64,000 nt of DNA, from positions 47,074-111,073 of the forward strand of contig CAWAMJ010000003.1 of NCBI GenBank assembly GCA_963783085.1, in the 5' to 3' direction. Position 1 is the stretch's first letter. Every line of letters begins with the position of its first letter. Both the position numbers and the translations under genes were made by a program. The stretch is from CAVYUC01 sp963783085 (lineage in GTDB: Bacteria > Bacteroidota > Bacteroidia > Bacteroidales > Prolixibacteraceae). Under the pieces are notes generated by a model. That model ran no database searches, was not told the DNA's origin, and saw only the letters and a list, made by a program, of their open reading frames with translations. Shown here in pieces: positions 24,764 to 34,149 of the stretch.

Positions 24764-26135
24764 AACTGGATGCCGGTAAACCTGCAGCATTGAATAGGTT
24801 TGGTGTAGCCGCATTTTTCCAGGCAAACCGGACATTGGCGGGATTTTCCACTTTTTTCGACTGAACAATTACCTTTCCGTCTTTAATATTAGCTTCGGCC
24901 GGATAAAAAATGTTGTCTTCCCCGGCAATTTCAAAACCCGTTAAATTTTCGCCTGTCACGTGCAACCCTTCAGAATAACCGAACGAAATGACAGCTTTGT
25001 TTTTTTCGATTTTCATCTCTTTATACAACGGGCCTGAATCCAGTATGTTTTCTGTTTTGTAATGGCGGTTTAACGCCAGGTTGGCAAACCGTAAACCAAC
25101 ATCCTGTTTATTTTTCGGGTGGATGTTGAGCGTGTCGCCAATGTCGCTGAGAATCACCATTCCGGTTTCAGGCACTTTTAATGTCCGTCGTTGTTCGTCC
25201 CTTACAATTACGCCATCAAACGAATCGCCGTATTGATAAGGAGCGATCTGGGCAAAATAAAAAGGAAACAGGTAGCCCCATTCACTTCTCCAGCTTTTTA
25301 TCAGCGCCGTCAGCAACTCTTCGTAAGCCGTGGAATTAACCGTATTTGATTCGCCCTGGTACCAAAGCGTGCCGGCAATACGAAAAGGGATAAGCGGTGA
25401 AATCATTGCGTTGTAAAGGCGGCCAGGCTCAACCGGCCCCCACGGAACCGGTTTTTGTTTCTGTGCAGCTTTCTGTAAAAAATCATCATTCCGGATCGCC
25501 TCTTCGGGCATCCAGGCTTCGGCGGGTGTTCCTCCCCAGCTCGAGTTGATTACCCCAACCGGCACGCCCAGTTTCTCGTGCAGCCGCCGTGCAAAAAAAT
25601 ACCCGATGGCGCTGAAACTGCGCATGGTTTCCGGTGAGCATTCCATCCATTCGCCGGTGAAATGATCCTGCGGATAGTGCGAAGAACTGTTCAACACCTG
25701 AAACAAACGAATCTCCGGGTAATCAGCATTTTTGATTTCCTCATCACCATTGATTATCCCTGAATTGGCTGACCATTCCATGTTCGATTGTCCCGAACAA
25801 AGCCACACTTCGCCAACCAGTACGTTTTCCAGGACAATTTCGTTGTATCCATTTATGCGAACAGTAAACGGTCCGCCGGCAGCAGGCGTCTGCACCATTA
25901 TCTTCCAGGTTCCCTGGCTGCCAACTTTTACCGATTGTTCCGCACCCATCCAATCTGCACGGATACTCACTGTCTCACCCGGTTTTGCCCAGCCCCAAAA
26001 TGAAACTTCCGCATTTTGCTGAAGGACCATGTTACTTGAAAATATTTCAGGAATGGAAACATTTCCGTATGAAACCTGATAAATGGCGCTGAAAACTGCA
26101 CCAATAAAGATGATTCTGGACAGATATGATTTCAT
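24750..26135 (-). CDS. Sialate O-acetylesterase-like SGNH hydrolase
   Basis: A 461-residue exported esterase (signal peptide to about SYGN, residue 25). The SASA/DUF303 domain shows WLCSGQSNMEW with the nucleophile Ser117, an NSSWGGTPAEAWMP block and LWYQGESN. An N-terminal beta-sandwich (about 30-105) and a C-terminal beta region match two-domain Bacteroidota sialate or acetyl esterases. These remove O-acetyl groups from sialic acid or from plant and algal polysaccharides. By neighbourhood the latter is likelier. Confidence 0.9.
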   Translation of the reverse strand: MKSYLSRIIFIGAVFSAIYQVSYGNVSIPEIFSSNMVLQQNAEVSFWGWAKPGETVSIRADWMGAEQSVKVGSQGTWKIMVQTPAAGGPFTVRINGYNEIVLENVLVGEVWLCSGQSNMEWSANSGIINGDEEIKNADYPEIRLFQVLNSSSHYPQDHFTGEWMECSPETMRSFSAIGYFFARRLHEKLGVPVGVINSSWGGTPAEAWMPEEAIRNDDFLQKAAQKQKPVPWGPVEPGRLYNAMISPLIPFRIAGTLWYQGESNTVNSTAYEELLTALIKSWRSEWGYLFPFYFAQIAPYQYGDSFDGVIVRDEQRRTLKVPETGMVILSDIGDTLNIHPKNKQDVGLRFANLALNRHYKTENILDSGPLYKEMKIEKNKAVISFGYSEGLHVTGENLTGFEIAGEDNIFYPAEANIKDGKVIVQSKKVENPANVRFAWKNAATPNLFNAAGLPASSFTTE

Positions 26136-26164
26136 TGCAAAAACTTTGATTTATTTATGAAACT

Positions 26165-26172
26165 CAAAAATA
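26165..26172 (-). promoter_or_regulatory. Candidate -7 box (TATTTTTG) of the esterase gene
   Basis: Minus-strand TATTTTTG fits TAnnTTTG, 29 bp before the ATG. No -33 TTTG is visible. Confidence 0.3.
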
Positions 26173-26302
26173 ACAATAATTTACGTTGTTTTCCGTACCG
26201 GGTGGTTTCCGTAAAAGCATTTGTATTTGCCGGGAAGATTTTTTTGAATGAATCGATTCGCAGATATCCGATAAAACCTCAAAAATTGTTACATTTAACC
26301 AG

Positions 26303-27340
26303 ATGTCAAACCATTTAATCATTTGGAAATTGAGAAAATTAATTCCTTTCCCGATTGCACTGGCCGCACTGTTGGCAGTTGTATCTCAGGTACAATCGCA
26401 GCCCTACACGCTGGAAATCGAAATTCGGGATCAGCCGTTCAACCATCTTACCTTTGGAAAAGTCAGCGGCGACAATTTTGTACCGCTGGATACGATCCTG
26501 ATTCATCTGGCGTCCACTCAATCGATGGAAAAACTGAAGAAAGCGCAATATACGTTTCCTGAAAATTTTTCCCCGGGGATTTACCGGCTGGTATTCGGAC
26601 AAACCACTTACGCAAAGGTTATGGACGAACCGCCGCAACAACTTGATTTTATTTTCAACAACGAAAACCTGATTTTCAAAACTGATTTTGATGCGCCCGA
26701 AGATAGTTTGCTGGTCGTCCTCTCCGAAGAAAACCGGACGTGGTTTAACTTTCTGAAGGATGAAAAGCAACTAAAAAAGGAACTCACAGAAGTTGAACTG
26801 GAAGTGGATTATTACCGCGAAAAGTTACCAACCCTTCAGGACGATGAGAGCAATTCAGGATCGCAGGAAACAACCAATTTCAGAGAGAACCACCGGTTGT
26901 GGCGAGCGGCGGTAAGCAATTACAACGCGCTGCAAAAGCAGCGGGAGAAAATCATAGCTGAAACTGCGGAGAAAGATACCGCCTTGCTTGCTTCCGAAAT
27001 GATTTCAATGTACCGGGAACCATTTTTAAACGGAAACCTGACACAGGAAGAACGAAAGGAACAGTTCAGAAAAGATTTTTTTAACGGACTTGAATTCAAC
27101 GACGAAAGGTTGGTAAATTCTTCTGTTTATACCGATCGTATTTTTTATTACCTGACCAGTTACAACCGTCCCGGATTCACCAAAGACCAACTCGAAAACG
27201 AATACATAAAGGCAGTGGATATTATTTTGGAAAATACAAACCAAAACCCAAAAGTATATGAGTTTATACTTGGTTATCTGGTTCATGGTTTCGAAGTGTT
27301 GAAAATGGATAAAGTGCTGAATTATATTGCGAACCGATAA
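26303..27340 (+). CDS. DUF4369/DUF5106-like exported protein, probably truncated TlpA-type
   Basis: A 345-residue protein with a signal peptide (to about VQSQ, residue 33). A DUF4369-like beta domain follows (LEIEIRDQPFNHLTFGKVSG), then a charged helical segment, then a helical DUF5106-like part (DRIFYYLTSYNRPGFTKDQL). In the family this is normally followed by a thioredoxin/TlpA domain with CxxC. Here the frame stops at NYIANR and a G/C-rich foldback begins 12 bp later. No thioredoxin remnant remains in the 92 bp before the convergent sulfatase, so I infer loss of the C-terminal domain. Family assignment is moderate. Confidence 0.6.
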   Translation: MSNHLIIWKLRKLIPFPIALAALLAVVSQVQSQPYTLEIEIRDQPFNHLTFGKVSGDNFVPLDTILIHLASTQSMEKLKKAQYTFPENFSPGIYRLVFGQTTYAKVMDEPPQQLDFIFNNENLIFKTDFDAPEDSLLVVLSEENRTWFNFLKDEKQLKKELTEVELEVDYYREKLPTLQDDESNSGSQETTNFRENHRLWRAAVSNYNALQKQREKIIAETAEKDTALLASEMISMYREPFLNGNLTQEERKEQFRKDFFNGLEFNDERLVNSSVYTDRIFYYLTSYNRPGFTKDQLENEYIKAVDIILENTNQNPKVYEFILGYLVHGFEVLKMDKVLNYIANR

Positions 27341-27352
27341 AAAGCTTAAAGC

Positions 27353-27387
27353 CCCCCCAAATCCCCCCGAATGGGGGATTTAGGGGG
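27353..27387. terminator. G/C-block foldback, likely bidirectional terminator
   Basis: CCCCCCAAATCCCCC (27353-27367) pairs with GGGGGATTTAGGGGG (27373-27387) with one mismatch. It lies between convergent genes. The GGGGATTTAGGGG core also occurs in the foldback at 62.7 kb. Confidence 0.6.
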
Positions 27388-27432
27388 TCTACGATTTGCA
27401 AGTGTAGAATTCATAACCCTATTCCGACTTCA

Positions 27433-28959
27433 TCAATCCTCCACATATGAATATTCTTCTTTGAGATTTAATTCCTTTCGCGCTTCCTCGCCTGGACGCG
27501 GATATTTATCCTTCTCCGCATAATAAGGCGCGCCTATCCATTTCATTTCTTCGCCGGTTTCCCGCGGATCTCCGTTCACCTTGAGATATTCCGTTAATTT
27601 GCCGGACAACGCTTCTTTGTCGTTTTTGTATTGATCAGAATACGCAATATTATGCATTTGGAACGGATCGTCTTTTAAATCATAGAGTTCTTCAGCAGGC
27701 CGTTTTCCAAAGCCAAGCTCAAATAAATTACTGACGGCATCATTTTCGCGGTTTTTCAGCATGTACATTTTTGTCAAACTGGGATAATGCAACATGTGGG
27801 CATCTACATCTCCGTATAATGGCGGATCACCGGCGGGCCAACTGTCAAAATCGTAATTTCTGATATAAAGGAAATCGTTGGTTCGGATGGAGCGCGCGCC
27901 ATAACCTTTGCCGCCTTTACGCACAAATGCATGCCGTTCCCTGCCGGCAACAATGTAGTCTCTGGTTTGATCGACAATCCCTTCCTGGTCTGAATTCAGG
28001 ATGTTCAAAAAACTTTTGGCGTTCATTTCTTCAGGTACCTGAACACCTGTAATCTCCAAAAACGTAGGAGCGAAATCATTCAGGCTTACAAAATCATTGA
28101 TAACCCGCCCTCCTTTATATGTTGATGGCATGGACACAATTAACGGAACCCGGAGACCAAAGTCATACAAATTTGCGAGTCCACGTGGCATTTGCCAACC
28201 ATTATCGCTGCATACAATTATTAACGTGTTTTCATATTCTCCAACTTCTTTCAACAATTGAACAAACGCACCAACGTCCCTGTCAAAATTTTCGATTTCC
28301 GAATAATAGTCGCCAATATCCTTTTTTACTTCTATCACGTCCGGCAAATAAGGTGGCACAGGAATCTCTTCAACGTTCGATTCCAACTCTTTCCATCCAT
28401 CCGGTTTATAGGGACGGTGGGGATCGCGAGAACTGAACCAGTAGCAAAATGGCTGTCCGCGCTCCTTTTCGTTAAAAAATTCTTCGAAAGAATTGTATTT
28501 TTTTCCTCCGGGATTCGTTTCCCATCCGCTCACTTCGCAGTTGCCCGGGCCCCAGCCTTTGCCTTCACTACCTACCAGATAACCGGCTTCTTCAAGAATA
28601 TCGGTATAAACCGTAAATTTTTTGGGAAAGCTTCCCCAAAGGTTAGCCGCTTCTTCCAACCGGAAAAAATCCTGTCCTGTTAACATTGCCGCACGTGCCG
28701 GAGCACATGACGGTACAGTACAATAGGCGTTGGTGAAACGAATTCCATTCCTGGCCAATTCATCAATGACGGGAGTTTTTACTACCGGATCGCCGTAGCA
28801 TCCCAAATGATTCCAGGAATGGTTGTCTGACATCAAAATCAGGATATTCGGCCTGATTTTATTTTTGTTATCCTTTTCCTTCTGACTGGTGCAAAAAAAT
28901 GTTCCGAAAGAGAGTAACAGAGTGAGTAAAACGAGAAAAAACTTTGACACCTTCTTCAT
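27433..28959 (-). CDS. Sulfatase, S1 family, Cys type (locus A, distal)
   Basis: A 508-residue arylsulfatase-fold enzyme. The signal/lipobox region ends GTFFC (Cys23), so it may be a lipoprotein. The S1 signature C-x-P-x-R is Cys85-Ala-Pro-Ala-Arg89, followed by AAMLTGQ. Cys85 would be converted to formylglycine. Metal ligands lie in MSDNH (Asp45, Asn46) and CSDNGW. Overall motif wording resembles N-sulfoglucosamine sulfohydrolase-type S1 enzymes, which is suggestive only. It is the last gene of locus A, 39 bp after the DUF1080 gene. Confidence 0.93.
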   Translation of the reverse strand: MKKVSKFFLVLLTLLLSFGTFFCTSQKEKDNKNKIRPNILILMSDNHSWNHLGCYGDPVVKTPVIDELARNGIRFTNAYCTVPSCAPARAAMLTGQDFFRLEEAANLWGSFPKKFTVYTDILEEAGYLVGSEGKGWGPGNCEVSGWETNPGGKKYNSFEEFFNEKERGQPFCYWFSSRDPHRPYKPDGWKELESNVEEIPVPPYLPDVIEVKKDIGDYYSEIENFDRDVGAFVQLLKEVGEYENTLIIVCSDNGWQMPRGLANLYDFGLRVPLIVSMPSTYKGGRVINDFVSLNDFAPTFLEITGVQVPEEMNAKSFLNILNSDQEGIVDQTRDYIVAGRERHAFVRKGGKGYGARSIRTNDFLYIRNYDFDSWPAGDPPLYGDVDAHMLHYPSLTKMYMLKNRENDAVSNLFELGFGKRPAEELYDLKDDPFQMHNIAYSDQYKNDKEALSGKLTEYLKVNGDPRETGEEMKWIGAPYYAEKDKYPRPGEEARKELNLKEEYSYVED

Positions 28960-28998
28960 ACTAAAAACGTTTATGAAATTTACGATCTCAATCTTATT

Positions 28999-29685
28999 TT
29001 ATATTTCGGTAATTTTAATGTTCTTCAACCAGATTTTCCCGCCATGGTCCTGAAAACCGACTTTTCCTTTTTCCGGCATATCTTTATATGCCGTATGAAA
29101 TTTATTTTCAGTTCCGTCAGGATTAATTCCAGCCTTACTCCACTGTGAAAGATCGATATCAACAACCTTTCCCTGATTTAAATGTACTTCAATGTTATTA
29201 CCGTTGCAAATAATTTTCAGGTGGTTCCATTTTCCGGGCGATTTTACCCGGTTTTCCGAAACTTCTTTGATTTCATATACGCTCCCGCAAAAATGTTTGT
29301 CAACAGGACTTTTGTTATAGTCATCCCGAAGTTGAACTTCAATTCCCGTTTGTACCGGATCGTCAGTATCTGCTGTGCGGAAGAAAACACCACTGTTTGT
29401 TTTAGGGTTTAATTTGAAATCCAATTCAAGGATAAAATCCTCATAATCCTGATTTATCCAAAGGTTCGTCCGTTTCTTTGGAGGGTTTTCATCTCCTAAA
29501 ATCAACTGATTGTTTTTTATATACCAACTTCCGTAAGGTTTTTGAAAACTTGTAAAACCATCTTTCAAAACATTTCTTGTTTCTTTTTCTATAATTGAAC
29601 TGGCACTGACAAGAACCACTCCGGACATCAGAAAAAGGATTAATAAAAAACCTTGATGACGTAACCGCTTGTATAATATTTTCAT
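28999..29685 (-). CDS. DUF1080 exported protein (locus A)
   Basis: A 228-residue protein starting at the ATG at 29685, which gives a clean signal peptide (to about VSASS). An upstream start at 29718 would overlap the preceding gene. The DUF1080 jelly-roll is complete: SWYIKNNQLILGD, FILELDFKLNPKTNSGVFFR, GKWNHLKIICNGNNIEVHLN, IWLKNIKI. It lies 20 bp behind a Tat Gfo/Idh oxidoreductase gene, the pairing expected for a glycoside 3-oxidase and a 3-keto-glycoside hydrolase. That functional link is inference from the family name and order. Confidence 0.87.
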   Translation of the reverse strand: MKILYKRLRHQGFLLILFLMSGVVLVSASSIIEKETRNVLKDGFTSFQKPYGSWYIKNNQLILGDENPPKKRTNLWINQDYEDFILELDFKLNPKTNSGVFFRTADTDDPVQTGIEVQLRDDYNKSPVDKHFCGSVYEIKEVSENRVKSPGKWNHLKIICNGNNIEVHLNQGKVVDIDLSQWSKAGINPDGTENKFHTAYKDMPEKGKVGFQDHGGKIWLKNIKITEI

Positions 29686-29705
29686 TTCGTTGTCGGATTT
29701 AATTG

Positions 29706-31070
29706 TTAAAACTCCCATCCATCCCTTTGTTCATCTTTTAAATACTGATTGGCTTCCGGGGCATTGGTAACTTCCATTTTCTCAGCGTCCCAAAGTAACT
29801 TTTTGCCTGCGCGAACAGCAACGTTTCCCAATAAAACTGCTTCATTTAACGGGCCTGCGTAATCGAAATTTGACATAGCCCTTTGTTTGGATCCCTTTAT
29901 TTCATTGATCCATTCCTGGTAATGGCCAACTGAACGTGGAATCATTTCTTTGGGTTTACCGTAGTTTTTTCTTTTCCCGTTGACTAGCAGAACCGGCTCC
30001 GGCTGATGATGGCCGTAAACCAGCACTCCATCCTCCCCGGTGAAAATTACACCTCCAATCGTGGACCATAAATCAGGGTCATTTCCCAATCCTTCCGGAA
30101 TTTCGGGTTTAAGTCCGCCATCATACCAAATCATGTCCACCATTGAATCATCAATGCCGGATTGAAATTTGTACGTAATCAAAGATGCTTCCGGAGCGGT
30201 TTCTTTATAAACGGGCGAAGAATAACCTTCAACGCTTATTGGTGAACCAAGTTTCAGCGCCCAAAATGGATAATCCATAATATGGCAGCCCATATCACCC
30301 AATGCCCCACAACCAAAATCCCACCAAGCTCTCCACTTAAATGGCGCATAACCGGGATTGTATGGCCTGTATTGAGAAGGACCAAGCCAGAGATCCCAAT
30401 TTAAAGTCGACGGAACATTCGGTTTTTCTTCCGGCCGGCTAGCTATTCCCTGCGGCCAAACCGGGCGGTTAGTCCAGCATTGAACCTTTGTTACCGTACC
30501 GATAGCTCCTTGCCATATTAATTCATTTACTATTCGTGGACCTTCATTGGCGTGTCCCTGATTACCCATTTGAGTCGCAACGCCCTTTTGTTTAGCCAGT
30601 TCCACAACTTTTCTGGATTCGTCAATCGTTCTTGTGAGCGGTTTTTGAGTATATACATGTTTCCCTTTTTTCATGGCAGTTACAGTAGCAATGGCATGAA
30701 CATGATCCGGAGTGGAGATCGTGACGGCATCGATATCATTTTCTTTATCCAGCATTTCCCTGAAATCCTGGTATTTGCGGGCACCGGGAAATGCTTCGTA
30801 TGCATTTTTTATGTTGTTTCGTCCTTCCGTTGCCCGTGCCTGGTCTACATCGCAAAGCGCAATAATATTCTCACTGCTCACTCCATTGACATCTACTCTG
30901 CCTTTACCTCCTACTCCAATGCATCCGATATTTAATTTATCGCTGGGTGCTGTATATCCAATCCCACCCAATACATGCCGTGGAACAATGGTGATACCTG
31001 ATGCAGCAATTAAGCTGTGGTTGATAAATTTTCTTCGATTTATTGATTGTTTACTATCTATTTTTTTCAT
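29706..31070 (-). CDS. Tat-exported Gfo/Idh/MocA oxidoreductase (locus A)
   Basis: A 454-residue protein. The twin-arginine signal is NRRKFINHSL, ending in PRHVLGG. The NAD(P) site is GCIGVGGKG. The usual EKP motif reads QKPLTRTIDES, with Gln replacing Glu. Motifs STPDHVHA, NQGHANEGPR and GDMGCHIMDYPFWAL match the large bacteroidal Gfo/Idh subfamily with a C-terminal extension. Its position between a sulfatase and DUF1080 suggests it oxidises a desulfated glycan fragment in the periplasm. Confidence 0.9.
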   Translation of the reverse strand: MKKIDSKQSINRRKFINHSLIAASGITIVPRHVLGGIGYTAPSDKLNIGCIGVGGKGRVDVNGVSSENIIALCDVDQARATEGRNNIKNAYEAFPGARKYQDFREMLDKENDIDAVTISTPDHVHAIATVTAMKKGKHVYTQKPLTRTIDESRKVVELAKQKGVATQMGNQGHANEGPRIVNELIWQGAIGTVTKVQCWTNRPVWPQGIASRPEEKPNVPSTLNWDLWLGPSQYRPYNPGYAPFKWRAWWDFGCGALGDMGCHIMDYPFWALKLGSPISVEGYSSPVYKETAPEASLITYKFQSGIDDSMVDMIWYDGGLKPEIPEGLGNDPDLWSTIGGVIFTGEDGVLVYGHHQPEPVLLVNGKRKNYGKPKEMIPRSVGHYQEWINEIKGSKQRAMSNFDYAGPLNEAVLLGNVAVRAGKKLLWDAEKMEVTNAPEANQYLKDEQRDGWEF

Positions 31071-31178
31071 CTCATCCGGTTTTAAAGTTTTTAATGCTAT
31101 GTGAAAAGTTTAAAAAAAACTGAAAAGAAACGCCAAATAATTGCCGTAGCTTTATTATTAATATTACTTCCCTGTAAC

Positions 31179-32624
31179 TCATCTAAGTTCTTTGTTCATT
31201 GGTATAGTCCCAGGCATCGTGCCTCTCTCACGTTCAATGTCAAGAGGTTTGCCTGTTTCCCGATCAAACCAGTCGTGAGTTAGATTTTCAGGTATATTAT
31301 CTCCGGTATTGTATTGCCAGTTGTCCAGCAATCTCCGCATTTCCTTAAGCTCATCTTTATAATCCGGAACAGAAGCTAAATTGAGCAACTGCAGTGGATC
31401 ATTTTTTACGTCAAATAATTCTTCTGCCGGGCGCGGAACCATAAAAATATCAGCCTGGGCCGGTGTTAATTTTCCTTTATTTCGCACCTCGTTCAGCGCC
31501 AGTTGAGTTGGTGAACGTTTGGAATCTGCCGGCCCGCCGTTACTGAGATTTGGTCGTGCATTGAATATGTATAAAAAATCTTTTGTCCTGACCATCCGCT
31601 CGTATGCCTCATAATCATGCCAATTGTGTTCGGAAAATACCATAGTACGGATTTCATTTGCGGGATTTTCAATAACCGTAAAAAAGCTTTTCCCCTGATA
31701 ATCTTCAGGAGGTTTGACACCGGCAACCTGTAATATGGTCGGTGCCACATCAATGGCGCTAATCAAACTGTTGGATTGAGCTCCTTTACTTTCAATCCCA
31801 TCAGGCCAAAATACAATGAACGGAGTTTGCATTCCACTGTCGTAAACCCTGGTTTTGCACCGGGGAAAAGGTCTTCCGTTATCGGCCATCACGATAATCA
31901 TCGTATTTTGCAGCACCCCCTGATTTCTTAATTCCTCCCGAACTTTGCCAATATAATAATCGAACCGGGCTATCTCGTTGTAATAGGAAGCTATGTCCTG
32001 GCGGGTTCCGGGAGTATCCTCAAAAAATACGGGTACTTTCACAGAAGCGGGATCATGAGTTATTCTAAACGTATCTGCACCCCAGGGACGGTGGGCATCG
32101 TGTGAAGCAAACCAAAAGAAGAACGGTTTGTCTTTTGGCCTTTCTTTCAGGAAACGCACCCAGTTATCTTCGCCTCCATTGCCGTTGTTATATCCGTTAT
32201 TATCAGTATATCTGTCGAAAGCACGATGAGCAGCTTCTCCCATGTGCCATTTTCCTGCATGAGCTGTATAATAACCGTTTTCCTTTAATAAAAGCGGAAA
32301 AGGAACCTCACTCGCCGGTAGGGGTGTGTGTAATTCTGCCGCTCCGTTTGAATGCGGATATTTTCCGGAAATGATACTGCATCGGCTTGGACTGCAGGAG
32401 CTTGCCGTCAGAAATGCATTATTGAACATGATTCCCTCTTTTGCCAACTTATCGATATTGGGAGTCTTAACTACTTCATTTCCGTAGCATCCGATGTCGT
32501 TCCAACTCACATCGTCGGCAATTATAAACACAATGTTTGTTTTTACTTGAGCATTTGATTTAATGCCTGCAAATAAGGCAAAAACGATAAAGACGATAAA
32601 AGCTGTTTTAAAATTCCTTTTCAT
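31179..32624 (-). CDS. Sulfatase, S1 family, Cys type (locus A, proximal)
   Basis: A 481-residue exported sulfatase (signal peptide to about KSNAQ, residue 26). Metal ligands Asp37-Asp38 lie in IIADDVSW. The signature is Cys77-Ser-Pro-Ser-Arg81, then CSIISGKYP, so FGly maturation at Cys77 is expected. HAGKWHMGE and FFFWFASHDAHRPW continue the active site. It is the first enzyme gene after SusCD, separated from SusD by a perfect 12-bp hairpin, so its expression may be tuned separately. Confidence 0.94.
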   Translation of the reverse strand: MKRNFKTAFIVFIVFALFAGIKSNAQVKTNIVFIIADDVSWNDIGCYGNEVVKTPNIDKLAKEGIMFNNAFLTASSCSPSRCSIISGKYPHSNGAAELHTPLPASEVPFPLLLKENGYYTAHAGKWHMGEAAHRAFDRYTDNNGYNNGNGGEDNWVRFLKERPKDKPFFFWFASHDAHRPWGADTFRITHDPASVKVPVFFEDTPGTRQDIASYYNEIARFDYYIGKVREELRNQGVLQNTMIIVMADNGRPFPRCKTRVYDSGMQTPFIVFWPDGIESKGAQSNSLISAIDVAPTILQVAGVKPPEDYQGKSFFTVIENPANEIRTMVFSEHNWHDYEAYERMVRTKDFLYIFNARPNLSNGGPADSKRSPTQLALNEVRNKGKLTPAQADIFMVPRPAEELFDVKNDPLQLLNLASVPDYKDELKEMRRLLDNWQYNTGDNIPENLTHDWFDRETGKPLDIERERGTMPGTIPMNKELR

Positions 32625-32643
32625 GGTAGTTCAATATTAATCA

Positions 32644-32676
32644 GAAGTTGTCTTGCAAAATTTACAAGACAACTTC
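32644..32676 (-). terminator. Perfect hairpin between susD and the first sulfatase
   Basis: GAAGTTGTCTTG (32644-32655), a 9-nt loop, then CAAGACAACTTC (32665-32676): a perfect 12-bp stem. On the transcribed strand no T run follows, so partial attenuation or protection of the susCD transcript end is likelier than full termination. Confidence 0.7.
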
Positions 32677-32687
32677 AATGTTTGTTA

Positions 32688-34139
32688 TTAGTTGTATCCC
32701 GGATTTTGAGTAAGGCCGGGATTGACGTCGATTGCATGCAATGGAATCGGGAACAAAAGTTTATTCTCGGTAATATCGTAACCTTTCGGTTTCATCACTT
32801 CTACTGCCCTGCCTGTTCTTACCAAATCAAAAAAACGATGAAATTCGAAACACAGTTCAATTCTTCGTTCATGTTCAATAGCTAAGGCCAATGTTGAGTA
32901 TTTATCAGAAGGATAATTTTCGGTTCCATACGCAGGTAAACCAACTCTTGCCCGAACCATATTTAAATATTGTGGATCATTGGTGACTTCTGTATACATT
33001 AATAAAATGTCAGCATATCGAATGATTTCAAAATTTTGACCCGGGTATTGCCAATTAGGATCATAAAATTTCATAGTAAATGGATAATCAACAAAAACTC
33101 CTGTTTCATTATCTACAAAACCTGGTACGATACTAATCTCTTTTCTCGGATCGTTTTCCTCAAATTCATTTGCTAAATCATCCGTAGGAGTCATGATACC
33201 TCCTCCTCGAAAGTTTGTTGTTTGATCAGGGAGGTGAAACGCCCAAGAAAAGGGAGAATATTGGTTTTGATGATTTGAATTCATTGCATTTTCTCCAGCC
33301 ATGTACTGAACCTCTAAAACTGATGATTTGCAATTTTTTGTTTCAGGTGCAAAAATATATTGGAAGTCTTCATAGTTAACAGTACCATCATTGTTTGCGT
33401 CTAATGAAAATTGGTTACTATTGATAATAAATTCTAATTCAGACTTTGCCAATTCTTTTTCACCAATAGTTAGATAAACTTTTGCGAGAACTGCAGCAGC
33501 GGCATATTTGGTTACACGACCTATATCGTTCCCGATCCAACTTTCAGGTAGAACTTCTTTGCAGTAATTTAAATCATCGATGAGATTTTGATAAATCATT
33601 TCTTTATCAACTCGAATAAAATCATAAGATTCAGCAGGAGATATCTTCTTATCAATATATGGTACATTACCCCATGCCCGTACCATATTAAAATAGGTTA
33701 GAGCTCTAATTAATATTGCTTGCCCCTTCATTCTATCAATTTTACTTTTTTCAATTTCAACCGAGGTAGTTTCAAGCTGATAAATAACATTATTACAAAT
33801 AAAGATTGCTTTGTAGCAATTATCCCATATGCTATTAATTATTCCATTGCTTGTTTCGATGAAATAATTAGTAATTTGTTCATTATAATTATTTGCTCCT
33901 CCAGTTAAAAGAATATATGTATTATCTGAGTATTGTTCTCCAAATCTCGCTGGCAACTGATCCGCATTATATAATATCCCTAACTGCCGATAAATATCAT
34001 CAACAGCTTGCTGAATTTCAATCTCATTTTTATAGAATGTTCCTTCCGTTGTTTGCGTTAAAGGATACAAGTCAAGTTTTTCACTGCATCCAAATAAAGT
34101 AATGCAAAATACCGTTATTATATATATGTAATTTTTCAT
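32688..34139 (-). CDS. susD-like: SusD/RagB-family glycan-binding lipoprotein (locus A)
   Basis: A 483-residue SusD homologue with lipobox LFGC (Cys18). SusD-like TPR helices follow: RMKGQAILIRALTYFNMVRAWGNVPY and AAAAVLAKVYLTIGEKELAKSELE. The C-terminal RagB/SusD block reads HERRIELCFEFHRFFDLVRTG then NPGLTQNPGYN. It caps its SusC partner on the cell surface and binds the incoming oligosaccharide. It starts 10 bp after SusC. The gene is unusually A/T rich (22-25% G+C in some 60-bp lines near 33.8 kb), unlike the neighbouring enzyme genes. Confidence 0.95.
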   Translation of the reverse strand: MKNYIYIITVFCITLFGCSEKLDLYPLTQTTEGTFYKNEIEIQQAVDDIYRQLGILYNADQLPARFGEQYSDNTYILLTGGANNYNEQITNYFIETSNGIINSIWDNCYKAIFICNNVIYQLETTSVEIEKSKIDRMKGQAILIRALTYFNMVRAWGNVPYIDKKISPAESYDFIRVDKEMIYQNLIDDLNYCKEVLPESWIGNDIGRVTKYAAAAVLAKVYLTIGEKELAKSELEFIINSNQFSLDANNDGTVNYEDFQYIFAPETKNCKSSVLEVQYMAGENAMNSNHQNQYSPFSWAFHLPDQTTNFRGGGIMTPTDDLANEFEENDPRKEISIVPGFVDNETGVFVDYPFTMKFYDPNWQYPGQNFEIIRYADILLMYTEVTNDPQYLNMVRARVGLPAYGTENYPSDKYSTLALAIEHERRIELCFEFHRFFDLVRTGRAVEVMKPKGYDITENKLLFPIPLHAIDVNPGLTQNPGYN

Positions 34140-34149
34140 TTTTGGATTT

